The notes under the pieces were generated by a model. The model saw only the letters and a program-made list of their open reading frames with translations. It was not told the origin of the DNA and ran no database searches. The position numbers were made by a program, and so were the translations under genes. Positions 8,697-16,334 of a stretch of DNA of 50,325 bases are shown piece after piece. This stretch comes from UBA4720 sp038227135 (GTDB lineage: Bacteria; Gemmatimonadota; Gemmatimonadetes; Gemmatimonadales; Gemmatimonadaceae): NCBI GenBank assembly GCA_038227135.1, contig JBBRQC010000023.1:1-50325 (forward strand), in the 5' to 3' direction. How positions within the stretch are numbered: position 1 is the stretch's first letter; each line of letters starts with the position of its first letter.

Positions 8697-10417
8697 GTGG
8701 CAAAGTAGCTCCAGCGATGCGCTCCCTGATTACAGCTGCATTCATGACCGCACTCCCGGGTTGCACGGGCGCGGTGCCGGGACCGGTCGGTCCGGCTGCG
8801 TATCCGCGGACCCGTCCCGAGCTCACGAACTATAGGGAAACGTCACACTATAGCGACGTGCGTAGCTTCCTCGACTCGCTGCGCAAGTTGCGCGCGCCGA
8901 TCGTTCTTGGGTCGATTGGGAAGACGAGCGAAGGCCGGGAGATTCCGTATGCGATTGCGTCGCGTCCCCTGGTCTCCACACCCTCCGCGGCGAAAGAACT
9001 CGGCCGCCCCATTGTATACGTGCAGGGGAACATTCACGCCGGGGAGGTCGAAGGAAAGGACGCTCTGCTGGCGCTCGTGCGCGATCTGACCTTTTCGAGC
9101 AAGCCGAACGTGCTCGACTCGATAGTGTTGATAGTGGTGCCGATCTACAACGCCGACGGCAACGAGCGGTTTGCGCCACAGTCGGTGAACCGAACGGAGC
9201 AGAATGGTCCCGAGATGGTTGGGATCCGCGCCAATGCCCAGAATCTCGATCTGAATCGCGACTACGTGAAAGCCGAAGCACCCGAAACGCGCGCATCGCT
9301 CACCATGTTCGACACGTGGGATCCCAACGTCTTCATCGATCTTCACACGACGGATGGAAGCTTTCACGGTTATGCTCTGACCTATTCGCCGTCGCTCAGC
9401 CCCGCCGCGGTATTCGGCGGTATCTACGCGCGCGACTCGTTGCTTCCCGTGCTCCGCAGCCGAATGCGCGCCAGAGATGGCTTCGAGGTTTTCGATTACG
9501 GAAATTTCGTCAGTGACGGGCGCGGACTCGTTGCGGATACGACAGTGCCTGAAGGCTGGGAGACATACGACTCCCGTCCGCGTTTCGGAACCAATTACTA
9601 CGGATTGCGCGGCCGCATTGGGATTCTGAGCGAAGCCTACTCGCACGACTCACTCGAGCGACGGATCGCCTCTACGTACGCGTTCGTGAAGGAGGCTCTT
9701 TCGCTGGTCGCCGAGAAGGGAGCTGCGATCAAATCACTCAGTGCGCGCGCTGACAGCCAGCCACTCACGTGGAGCCGCTCTCCCGATTCCACGCAGCTGG
9801 TTTCAGTCCGCTCGCAGCTGGTTGTCGGTCCTCCGAAGCTCGACGTGATCAGGGAAGATCTGGAAAAAACGGGTGATTCGTCCATCACACAACCCGGAGT
9901 TCCTCGAGGCGAGCGCAGGACCGGGCGATATAGAACGATCCGTATGCCGGTATATGACAGGTTCGTCTCGACGCTCGACCGGGTGCCCCCCGCGGCATAC
10001 GTCGTCGCGCCGGAGGACACCGCCGTCGCAACCCTGCTACGCCTTCACGGAGTTCGGGTTGACCGATCGGACTCGGCGTGGGCCGCCCGCGGGGACTCAT
10101 TCACCATCGACTCGATCATCGCCAGTCCGCGGCCCTTTCAGGGCCACCACGAAATACGCCTCAAGGGACGCTGGGAGCGAGGATTGCAATCACTTCCGCC
10201 GGGCTCCTTCATCGTCTCGACCGCTCAATCGCGCGGTGCCCTCATCGTCTATCTGCTGGAGCCGGAGAGCGATGACGGCTTCGCAACCTGGAATTTCTTC
10301 GATGGACACATGCAGAGGGGCGGCAAATACCCCGTGAAGCGGATCTTCGACTTGCGGCGCGGTCGCGGTGCCGCTCGTCGCTCGTCCGCGCCATCCCCAC
10401 AGCCACTCGATAACTAA
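8693..10417 (+). CDS. M14-family zinc carboxypeptidase, probable lipoprotein
   Basis: This 574-residue peptidase has the M14 zinc triad H115, E118 (IHAGEVEG) and H218 (FIDLHTTDG), with candidate catalytic glutamate E313 in GILSEAYSHD. The N-terminus is hydrophobic and ends in LPGC, a lipobox placing the lipidated cysteine at residue 24, so it is probably anchored in an envelope membrane facing the periplasm or surface. The GTG start at 8693 overlaps the fadJ stop; an in-frame ATG eight codons later (8717) would also leave an intact signal. The extra C-terminal 200 residues are not assigned. Substrate unknown. Confidence 0.85.
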   Translation: MSGKVAPAMRSLITAAFMTALPGCTGAVPGPVGPAAYPRTRPELTNYRETSHYSDVRSFLDSLRKLRAPIVLGSIGKTSEGREIPYAIASRPLVSTPSAAKELGRPIVYVQGNIHAGEVEGKDALLALVRDLTFSSKPNVLDSIVLIVVPIYNADGNERFAPQSVNRTEQNGPEMVGIRANAQNLDLNRDYVKAEAPETRASLTMFDTWDPNVFIDLHTTDGSFHGYALTYSPSLSPAAVFGGIYARDSLLPVLRSRMRARDGFEVFDYGNFVSDGRGLVADTTVPEGWETYDSRPRFGTNYYGLRGRIGILSEAYSHDSLERRIASTYAFVKEALSLVAEKGAAIKSLSARADSQPLTWSRSPDSTQLVSVRSQLVVGPPKLDVIREDLEKTGDSSITQPGVPRGERRTGRYRTIRMPVYDRFVSTLDRVPPAAYVVAPEDTAVATLLRLHGVRVDRSDSAWAARGDSFTIDSIIASPRPFQGHHEIRLKGRWERGLQSLPPGSFIVSTAQSRGALIVYLLEPESDDGFATWNFFDGHMQRGGKYPVKRIFDLRRGRGAARRSSAPSPQPLDN

Positions 10418-11359
10418 ATGCTCCGCAGCGCATTTCTCTATTTGTCCGAGCAACAGCAGATCTTCCGGTTCGTCCGCAACAACAAGCTTGCAAAGAGTTT
10501 TGCCAACAGGTTCGTAGCGGGGGAAACGCTGGAGACCGCGCTTGCCGCGGTGGCTCGCCTCAACGCCGCCGGGATAACGGCGTCCCTCGATCTGCTGGGC
10601 GAGAGCGTGCACAACGAGGCCGAGGCCCGCGCGGCAGGGCAGGCGTACGTCAACATGCTGGACCGGATCTACGAGCGAAAACTAGAGGCGAATGTCTCGG
10701 TCAAGCTGACGGCGATGGGCCTCGACATCTCAGAAGATCTTTGCGTCGCGACGATGCACAAGGTTCTTCAGCGGGCGCTCGAGTATCGCACATTCGTCCG
10801 CATCGACATGGAGTCGAGCGAGTATACGCAGCGGACCATGGATCTCTTCGAGCAGCGGCTCTATCCGGCCTACCGCGAAAACGTGGGAATCGTGCTGCAG
10901 AGCTATCTGTTCCGCACTTTTGCCGACGTGGAGCACGCCAATCAGATGAAAGCGCGGGTGCGGATCTGCAAGGGAGCGTACAAGGAACCGGCCACTGTAG
11001 CGTATCCCGACAAGAAGGACGTGGATGCCAGCTACATTCGCTGCATGCATGCTCTCATGCAGTACGGGAACTACCCCGGCATTGCGACGCACGACGAAGC
11101 GATGATCAGGGAGGCGAAGCGATTCGCGAAGGAGAATCACATCGCGCCCGATCGCTTCGAGTTCCAGATGCTGTACGGCGTGCGGCGCGATCTGCAGGAC
11201 CAGCTCGTGCGAGAGGGGTATCGCATGCGGGTCTATGTCCCGTTTGGAACGCAGTGGTATCCGTATCTCATGCGCCGCCTCGCGGAGCGGCCCGCCAACC
11301 TCGCATTCCTGACCGGGAGTGTCTTCAAGGAGATGGTCGGCAAACGCCGCCGCCAGTAA
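10418..11359 (+). CDS. Proline dehydrogenase (monofunctional, FAD-dependent)
   Basis: This 313-residue TIM-barrel enzyme oxidises L-proline to pyrroline-5-carboxylate. Family signatures visible are SVKLTAMGLDIS, RIDMESSEYT, RICKGAYKEP, IATHDEAMI, EFQMLYGVRRDLQ and the C-terminal YVPFGTQWYPYLMRRLAERP, which binds FAD and proline. Its size matches the stand-alone enzyme, not fused PutA, and no pyrroline-5-carboxylate dehydrogenase is nearby. The ATG follows the M14 peptidase stop directly, a pairing that would make sense for catabolising peptide-derived proline, though that link is inference. Confidence 0.93.
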   Translation: MLRSAFLYLSEQQQIFRFVRNNKLAKSFANRFVAGETLETALAAVARLNAAGITASLDLLGESVHNEAEARAAGQAYVNMLDRIYERKLEANVSVKLTAMGLDISEDLCVATMHKVLQRALEYRTFVRIDMESSEYTQRTMDLFEQRLYPAYRENVGIVLQSYLFRTFADVEHANQMKARVRICKGAYKEPATVAYPDKKDVDASYIRCMHALMQYGNYPGIATHDEAMIREAKRFAKENHIAPDRFEFQMLYGVRRDLQDQLVREGYRMRVYVPFGTQWYPYLMRRLAERPANLAFLTGSVFKEMVGKRRRQ

Positions 11360-11745
11360 TGGGACGATTCCTTCCCGCCGATCACTCGAAAGGTGACGCG
11401 AATACCATCGGCGGGTACATGGCCGTGCACGACCGGCCGGCCGCCTTCGAGGGGAGCGATGGTGCGTCCTACAGCGTCGAGATAGTTACCGACACGAGTG
11501 GCGACCGGACGCGGCCCTTCGGCGCATACCTTCTTTTCGTGCGTTGGCGTGAAGGTGACCCTGTCGCCAGCGGGCACCTGGAAACCGAATTCCTCGCGTT
11601 CGCCGCGGACGAAGACCAGGCGCGCAATATGGTTGGCGCAATGCTGCTGAACGAGGTGAAGCTGCGCCTCGATCAACTGATCACGGCGAGGCGGGGAGAG
11701 CAGCTTCCCTGGTGGGACGCGATGCGCCAGGAGGGAAGCTCTTGA
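11359..11745 (+). CDS. Small conserved-looking protein of unknown function
   Basis: This 128-residue soluble protein has no signal peptide or motif I recognise. It contains an alternating-strand region (SYSVEIVTDTSGDRTRPF, GAYLLFVRWREGD) and a C-terminal helix (NMVGAMLLNEVKLRLDQLI). The ATG overlaps the proline dehydrogenase stop (TAATG) and its stop overlaps the rsgA start, so it is a bona fide member of the run and not a spacer. Its frame continues upstream only as an alternative frame of the proline dehydrogenase gene. Confidence 0.7.
   Translation: MGRFLPADHSKGDANTIGGYMAVHDRPAAFEGSDGASYSVEIVTDTSGDRTRPFGAYLLFVRWREGDPVASGHLETEFLAFAADEDQARNMVGAMLLNEVKLRLDQLITARRGEQLPWWDAMRQEGSS
11729..11744 (+). 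promoter_or_regulatory. Strong Shine-Dalgarno deciding a TTG start for rsgA
   Basis: AGGAGG at 11729-11734 sits 7 nt before TTG at 11742, which overlaps the upstream TGA. No comparable site precedes the alternative GTG at 11712. Confidence 0.65.
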
Positions 11746-12710
11746 CCCGCAAGGAAGGGATCGTGCTGAAAGGAACCGGCGGCGTGTGGCATGTCCGCGC
11801 GGAATCGGGCGAGATACACGAAGCTTCACTGCGCGGAAGACTCAAGCAGGAGCGACAACAGAGCAAGAAGCTCGCTGTGGGTGACCGTGTCGTTCTGGAG
11901 ACTGACGAGCGTGGCGAAAAGTGGGCGATCGCCGAGATCCTGCCGCGACATTCACAGCTCGCCCGGCGGGAACCAGGCGCCGGCCAGGGCGAGAGAATCG
12001 TCGCCGCGAACGTTGATCAAGTCGTCGTCGTGTTCTCCGCCGCCAAGCCGGAGCCGCACCGGAGAATGCTCGACCGCTTTCTGGTCATCGCCGAGGGCAA
12101 CTCGCTTCAATCCCGTATTGTCATCAACAAGATAGAACTGGTCGATCGCGCCGAGACGGAGCTGACGTTCGCGGATTACGCGCGAGCAGGCTACCCGGTG
12201 CATTACACCAGCGTGAAGCAGAGAGTTGGCTTGGCCGAGCTGCACGACGAGCTGGCGGGAAAGACTTCGGTGCTAACCGGGCCATCGGGCGTCGGGAAAT
12301 CATCTCTCATGAATTCGATGTATCCGGGCCTGGACCTGAGAGTTGGCGAGATCAGCGAATCCGTGAACAAGGGACAGCACACGACAGTCGGCGCTTTGCT
12401 GCATCCACTCCCTGACGCTGGATACGTCGTGGACACCCCCGGTCTTCGTGAAGTTGGTATGTGGGGGCTGGCGTCCGAACACCTGGACGCGTGCTTCCGC
12501 GAATTCGTTCCCCACATTGCCGAGTGCAAGTTTGGCGACTGCACCCATCGCGTCGAGCCCGGATGCGCGGTCATCAAGGCAGTACAGGAGGGCTCGATCA
12601 GCGCCGAGCGTTACGATAGCTACCTTCGACTTCGCGAGGAGATTGAGGACTCCGAAAGAAAATGGGCGCCGTACAGTGCGGCCTCGAAGTCCCAGAAGCG
12701 GCGTAACTGA
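11742..12710 (+). CDS. rsgA: Ribosome small-subunit-dependent GTPase A
   Basis: RsgA (YjeQ) is a circularly permuted GTPase that helps late 30S ribosome maturation. From the TTG start the protein is 322 residues: an N-terminal OB fold (VGDRVVLETDE), then G4 (VINKIELVD), G1 P-loop GPSGVGKSSL, G3 DTPGLRE, and a C-terminal zinc knuckle with C, C, H and C in ECKFGDCTHRVEPGC. The order G4-G1-G3 is the diagnostic permutation. It ends the fadI run. An inverted-repeat element begins at its stop codon and may serve as the operon's end signal. Confidence 0.93.
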   Translation: MTRKEGIVLKGTGGVWHVRAESGEIHEASLRGRLKQERQQSKKLAVGDRVVLETDERGEKWAIAEILPRHSQLARREPGAGQGERIVAANVDQVVVVFSAAKPEPHRRMLDRFLVIAEGNSLQSRIVINKIELVDRAETELTFADYARAGYPVHYTSVKQRVGLAELHDELAGKTSVLTGPSGVGKSSLMNSMYPGLDLRVGEISESVNKGQHTTVGALLHPLPDAGYVVDTPGLREVGMWGLASEHLDACFREFVPHIAECKFGDCTHRVEPGCAVIKAVQEGSISAERYDSYLRLREEIEDSERKWAPYSAASKSQKRRN

Positions 12711-12802
12711 TAACTGCAACTGAACGGGTGCGAGTGGTCAGTAGCATAGCGACGAGTTATCAGTCACGACGTCGGGAGAACTCGCACCCTTCAGTTGCGG
12801 TC
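12711..12802. repeat. Dispersed inverted-repeat element, copy 1
   Basis: The ends 12711-12735 and 12778-12802 are imperfect inverted copies with core ACTGAACGGGTGCGAGT. A second exact 10-bp inverted pair, ACTGATAACT (12706-12715) and AGTTATCAGT (12755-12764), is nested within it and overlaps the rsgA stop. The left 36 nt match 45807-45842 at 33 of 36 positions by eye, so this is one copy of a repeat that occurs again 33 kb away. It carries no open frame and may be a REP- or MITE-like element. Confidence 0.7.
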
Positions 12803-12806
12803 AAAT

Positions 12807-13244
12807 TCATTTCCCCGAGATCTCGACGGTCCAGGCCACCTGTAGATCAGCGCGGAGCGAATCCCGGACCGAACAGTACTTGGTAGCCGAGAGCTCGATC
12901 GCGCGAAGTGCCTGATCCCTCTCTATCCCCTCGCCGCCGATTCGAAAATTGAGCGTTATGTATTTGTACCGGCGGGGAATTGTGTCGACGCGTTCTCCCA
13001 CGACGTCGATCTCGAGCGACTCGATTGGCGTGCGCTGCTTCGCCAGAATGTCGATTACATCATAGGAGACGCACGTCGCGAGCGCGCTGAGTAGCGTTTC
13101 CGGAGGGCTCTGCCCCGTTTCCCCTTCGCCATCTATACGCGCCGTCGGACCATCGGGACGCCCCGCATCGAAGCGGTGACCGCCAACCCAATTGACGTGT
13201 ATGAGCGACGGCTTCGTCGGCTTGGCCGGTGCCGGCGCCGTCAC
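12807..13244 (-). CDS. OsmC/Ohr-family protein
   Basis: OsmC-fold proteins are thiol peroxidases that reduce organic hydroperoxides, though many family members are uncharacterised. The SPPETLLSALATCVSYDVIDIL stretch carries the helix with the resolving-type cysteine, and the second family cysteine is in ATKYCSVRDSL. I chose the GTG at 13244, which overlaps the rhodanese stop (GTGA) and gives 145 residues; the ATG at 13289 would add residues lying inside the upstream gene. Pairing with a sulfurtransferase suggests sulfur or oxidant handling. Confidence 0.85.
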   Translation of the reverse strand: MTAPAPAKPTKPSLIHVNWVGGHRFDAGRPDGPTARIDGEGETGQSPPETLLSALATCVSYDVIDILAKQRTPIESLEIDVVGERVDTIPRRYKYITLNFRIGGEGIERDQALRAIELSATKYCSVRDSLRADLQVAWTVEISGK

Positions 13245-14149
13245 TTCTCCGGCCCTATTTCGATCGGAGCCCGAACTGCGTTCCCCCACTCCGTCCAGCT
13301 ACCATCGTAGTTCCTCACGTGTTCGTAGCCGAGCAGGTAGGTGAGCACGAACCAGGTATGGGAGGAGCGTTCGCCGATGCGACAGTAGGCCACGATGTCG
13401 TCTTCTTTCCTAAGCCCCTTTTCCTTCTCATAGATCTCTCGCAGCGAATCAGCATCCTTGAAGCTTCCGTCGGGATTTGCGGCGCGGGCCCATGGCACGC
13501 TGCGAGCGCCCCTGATGTGACCGCCGCGGAGTGTGCCTTCCTGGGGATAGTCGGGCATGTGAGTGCGCTCTCCCGAATATTCCTCGGGTGAACGAACGTC
13601 GATCAATGGCTTCGCGCTGGCCGAATGCTCTCGCACCTGCTGGAAAAAGGCGCGAATCTTTTCGTCCGAGCGCCGAGGCGCCTTGTAACCGGTCTTCCTG
13701 TAGCTCGGGACGGAGGTGTTGAAGGGACGGCCCTCCTTTTCCCACTTGATTCGTCCGCCATCCAGAAGCTTCGCGTTGGTGAAGCCGAACAGCTGGAAAA
13801 CCCAGAAGGCATACGCAGCCCACCAGTTGTTCCTGTCGCCATAAAAAACGACAGTTGTGTTCTCGTCGATTCCCTTTTCGCGCAGAAGCTTCTCGAACTG
13901 CTCAAAAGAGACGTAGTCGCGAAGCACCGGATCATTGAGATCCTGGTGCCAGTCAACCTTTTGTGCTCCGGGGATGTGACCGGTGTCGTAGAGCAGGACG
14001 TCTTCGTCGCTCTCGATGACCCTGATGCTCGGGTCGTCGAGATGCTGAGCGAGCCAGTCCGTGCTGACCAACACCTCCGGATGCACATAACCCTTGCTCG
14101 CGATGCCCGGATCGACAGCGGATGCATTTCTTGTAATTGCAGCCCCCAT
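13241..14149 (-). CDS. sseA: Thiosulfate/3-mercaptopyruvate sulfurtransferase (two-domain rhodanese)
   Basis: This 302-residue protein has two rhodanese domains, the first inactive (no cysteine at the loop position, GDRNNWW) and the second active with C256 in YCRIGERSSHTW. That loop is nearly the one of actinobacterial CysA2/SseA proteins. Such enzymes transfer sulfane sulfur from thiosulfate or mercaptopyruvate to cyanide or a protein thiol. An AGGAGCG lies before the ATG and a TATGCT box farther up. It is divergent from the ferredoxin gene and followed by OsmC with overlapping stop/start. Preferred donor is unknown. Confidence 0.92.
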   Translation of the reverse strand: MGAAITRNASAVDPGIASKGYVHPEVLVSTDWLAQHLDDPSIRVIESDEDVLLYDTGHIPGAQKVDWHQDLNDPVLRDYVSFEQFEKLLREKGIDENTTVVFYGDRNNWWAAYAFWVFQLFGFTNAKLLDGGRIKWEKEGRPFNTSVPSYRKTGYKAPRRSDEKIRAFFQQVREHSASAKPLIDVRSPEEYSGERTHMPDYPQEGTLRGGHIRGARSVPWARAANPDGSFKDADSLREIYEKEKGLRKEDDIVAYCRIGERSSHTWFVLTYLLGYEHVRNYDGSWTEWGNAVRAPIEIGPEK

Positions 14150-14233
14150 GGTTCGCTCCTATAAAAAAGGAGAGCTTGTAGCATAATCACGGGGAACTCG
14201 CGGCCGTGCAAGTAGAAAATCCGTAGCCACGTG

Positions 14234-14245
14234 TATCTTTGGTTC
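14234..14245 (+). promoter_or_regulatory. Putative -10 box (TATCTT) for a leaderless ferredoxin mRNA
   Basis: TATCTT at 14234-14239 is 6 nt before the ATG at 14246, and there is no Shine-Dalgarno sequence. It supports the choice of 14246 over ATG 14270 or GTG 14231. Confidence 0.35.
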
Positions 14246-14575
14246 ATGGGTGCCGCGCTGCCGCCGCAGATGGAACCGTACTCTCGTCACGTGCTCGTTT
14301 GCACGGGCAATTTCTGCGTGCCTGCCCGTAGTGGGCGCCAGATCTATTCGCTGCTCGCCAGCCTGCTCGAGCGCGAAGGCCTGCTCTTCGGTCCGCAACG
14401 TGTCAAGCGCGGTGAGACACCGTGCCTCGGCGTCTGCAGCAACGGGCCGATCATTGTCGTGTATCCGGAAGGAACATGGTACTCGGATGTCACGCCCGCG
14501 CTCCTGGAGCGAATCGTCATCGAGCACCTCAAGGGAGGCAAACCGGTTGTGGAGGCGGTTTTCCACAAACTCTAG
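14246..14575 (+). CDS. Thioredoxin-like [2Fe-2S] ferredoxin
   Basis: This 109-residue protein has four cysteines in the thioredoxin-like ferredoxin pattern: C19-x4-C24 (CTGNFC) and C60-x3-C64 (CLGVC), with a strand-loop VVYPEGTWYSDV typical of the fold. These small electron carriers resemble the NuoE C-terminal domain; the partner here is unknown. The start is set by the TATCTT box and could instead be ATG 14270. It is divergent from sseA with about 96 bp between starts. Confidence 0.85.
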   Translation: MGAALPPQMEPYSRHVLVCTGNFCVPARSGRQIYSLLASLLEREGLLFGPQRVKRGETPCLGVCSNGPIIVVYPEGTWYSDVTPALLERIVIEHLKGGKPVVEAVFHKL

Positions 14576-14635
14576 GACATTGGCCATTGGCATGGCTAAT
14601 GCTTTTTCTCAGCCCACCCGAAAACGGAGGCAATC

Positions 14636-14818
14636 GTGGCCGAAAAAAGAGAGCTCATCGAGCCGAATGAAGGCGACAAGAGGTACGTTCGGCGGGACGA
14701 GGAAGGAAAATTCGAGGAGTCCGTCGACGTCGGACGCTCGCTCAGCAAGGATCGCGAGCAATCCGCAAAAACGGAATCAAAACCCGGTCAGGGCGACAAG
14801 GGCGACAGAAAGCAGTAG
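14636..14818 (+). CDS. Small charged protein (60 aa), family known but uncharacterised
   Basis: This very hydrophilic protein has the core KRYVRRDEEGKFEES-VDVGRSLSKDR and the tail KPGQGDKGD. I recall the same core in small proteins of many soil bacteria, but no function is established. The GTG at 14636 has a GGAGG 5-6 nt upstream and the gene is followed by a strong hairpin terminator, so it is expressed as its own unit or with the ferredoxin gene. Likely intrinsically disordered. Confidence 0.75.
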   Translation: MAEKRELIEPNEGDKRYVRRDEEGKFEESVDVGRSLSKDREQSAKTESKPGQGDKGDRKQ

Positions 14819-14833
14819 TCGCGGGAATCTCCG

Positions 14834-14866
14834 CGGGGCGGAAGCGAACGCTCTCCGCCCCGTTTC
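14834..14866 (+). terminator. Rho-independent terminator
   Basis: A nine-pair stem CGGGGCGGA / TCCGCCCCG (14834-14842 with 14854-14862) is extended inside by AGCG/CGCT and followed by TTTCC. The T-run is short. Confidence 0.65.
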
Positions 14867-14913
14867 CGTCCTGCGGGCCGGAATCAGTCAAGGGTTAGCG
14901 TTCGCTCCCGCCT

Positions 14914-14949
14914 TTGCTTTACCTTGAGCGCAACCGGTACGTTATTGCA
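14914..14949 (+). promoter_or_regulatory. Putative promoter TTGCTT-18-TACGTT, leaderless GTG start
   Basis: TTGCTT (14914-14919) and TACGTT (14938-14943) are 18 nt apart. The GTG at 14950 follows the second box by 6 nt with no Shine-Dalgarno sequence. Confidence 0.4.
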
Positions 14950-15282
14950 GTGACGCCAACACCATTCAATCCACGCAGGCTCGCGCTTGGGGCTGCGAAA
15001 AAACTGATCTTCGAGAATGAGGATCCGGAGACAGCGCTCGCGCGTATCGCCGGTCTCACTTCGAACGACAACCGCGGGACCCTGAGTCCGGAGAGCGAGT
15101 CCATGTCACGAACGCGCACGACTATTCTGAGCAATCTCGACGAGATGTACCGAGAGGCCTTCGAGCGGGCAAAAGCATCCAGCGATCAGACGCAGATGGC
15201 GACGCTCGATTTCGCATATCGCCGTGAGCAGCTCTACTTCGAGATCCTACTCGACGTCCGCGACGCATTAGAGCGTCGCTAG
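14950..15282 (+). CDS. Hypothetical protein
   Basis: This is a 110-residue soluble protein with a helical profile: ARIAGLTSND in the middle and a C-terminal helix (MATLDFAYRREQLYFEILLDVRDALERR). No family recognised. I prefer the GTG at 14950 because it follows a plausible promoter; a TTG at 14914 is in frame but coincides with the -35 box. Codon use matches the neighbours. Confidence 0.6.
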   Translation: MTPTPFNPRRLALGAAKKLIFENEDPETALARIAGLTSNDNRGTLSPESESMSRTRTTILSNLDEMYREAFERAKASSDQTQMATLDFAYRREQLYFEILLDVRDALERR

Positions 15283-15314
15283 CTTGACGGCCCATCGCTT
15301 CAGCGCCCCCGAGC

Positions 15315-16247
15315 GTGAATAGTGTCTGGGGCTGGGTAGGGTTCAATGTCGTTGTCCTGGCGATACTGGCGCTCGATCTCGGCGTTCTTCACAAGCGATC
15401 CGCGAAAGTGTCCCTCAAGGAAGCGGCTACCTGGAGCGCTGTCTGGGTGGCGCTCTCGCTCGGCTTCGCGTTCGCGATCTACCAAACGCTTGGTAAGGAG
15501 TCCGGTCTCGAATTCCTGACCGGGTACCTGATCGAGTACGCGCTGTCGGTGGACAACATCTTCGTCTTCGTCCTGATCTTCACCTACTTCGGCGTGCCGG
15601 AGAAGTATCAGCACCGAGTCCTCTTCTGGGGAATCATCGGCGCGCTGGTGCTTCGCGGCGTGATGATCGTGGCGGGATCCGCGCTGGTGACCCGCTTTGC
15701 CTGGACGTTGTACGTCTTCGGCGCGTTTCTCGTCTTCACGGGTCTGAGGATGGCGCTGCAGAAAGCCGAGGACGTATACAACCCCGAGCGCGATCCCATA
15801 CTGCGTCTCGCCCGCCGCCTCGTGCCGGTAACGGATGACTATCACGGCGACAAGTTTTTTGTTCGGCAGCCGGACAAGACGGGACGCTCGCATTACGCCG
15901 CCACTCCGCTCTTCATCGTGCTGTTGATCGTCGACACCACCGACATCATCTTCGCGACCGATTCGATCCCCGCCATATTCGCGGTTACACGCGATCCCTT
16001 CATCATTTATACATCGAACATCTGCGCCGTTCTGGGATTGCGGGCGCTCTATTTCCTGCTGGCCAGCGTGGTCGACAAATTCGCGTATCTCAAGCTCGGA
16101 TTGTCACTCGTTTTGGTGTTCATCGGCGGGAAGATGCTGCTCGAGCACTTCGTCCACCTGCCGATCGTCGCGTCGCTGGGCGTGGTTGGCGCGGTTCTGG
16201 CCGCGTCGATCGTGGCTTCGCTCAGGTGGCCACGGACAGGGCACTAA
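15315..16247 (+). CDS. TerC/Alx-family integral membrane transporter
   Basis: This 310-residue protein has about eight hydrophobic segments and the TerC signatures EYALSVDNIFVFVLIF in the first half and VDTTDIIFATDSIPAIFAVT in the second, with acidic residues inside membrane helices. Family members include Mn2+ exporters (Alx/MntP-like) and tellurite-resistance TerC; here the metal is not known. No tellurite cluster or Mn riboswitch is visible in the 32-nt gap upstream. The GTG start at 15315 (MNSVWGWVGFN) begins just before the first helix and has no good Shine-Dalgarno. Confidence 0.88.
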   Translation: MNSVWGWVGFNVVVLAILALDLGVLHKRSAKVSLKEAATWSAVWVALSLGFAFAIYQTLGKESGLEFLTGYLIEYALSVDNIFVFVLIFTYFGVPEKYQHRVLFWGIIGALVLRGVMIVAGSALVTRFAWTLYVFGAFLVFTGLRMALQKAEDVYNPERDPILRLARRLVPVTDDYHGDKFFVRQPDKTGRSHYAATPLFIVLLIVDTTDIIFATDSIPAIFAVTRDPFIIYTSNICAVLGLRALYFLLASVVDKFAYLKLGLSLVLVFIGGKMLLEHFVHLPIVASLGVVGAVLAASIVASLRWPRTGH

Positions 16248-16334
16248 AGCCCGTCTGTGGGTTACCCCTAGGACGAGAACAACGTCTTTCTCGGGACTTT
16301 GACTCCCCACACTACACATACTCAGGATTTCAGC

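Noticed and set aside
10741..11358. Upstream extension of the 11359 gene
   Set aside because: It is an alternative frame of the proline dehydrogenase gene, whose frame is strongly supported by family motifs.
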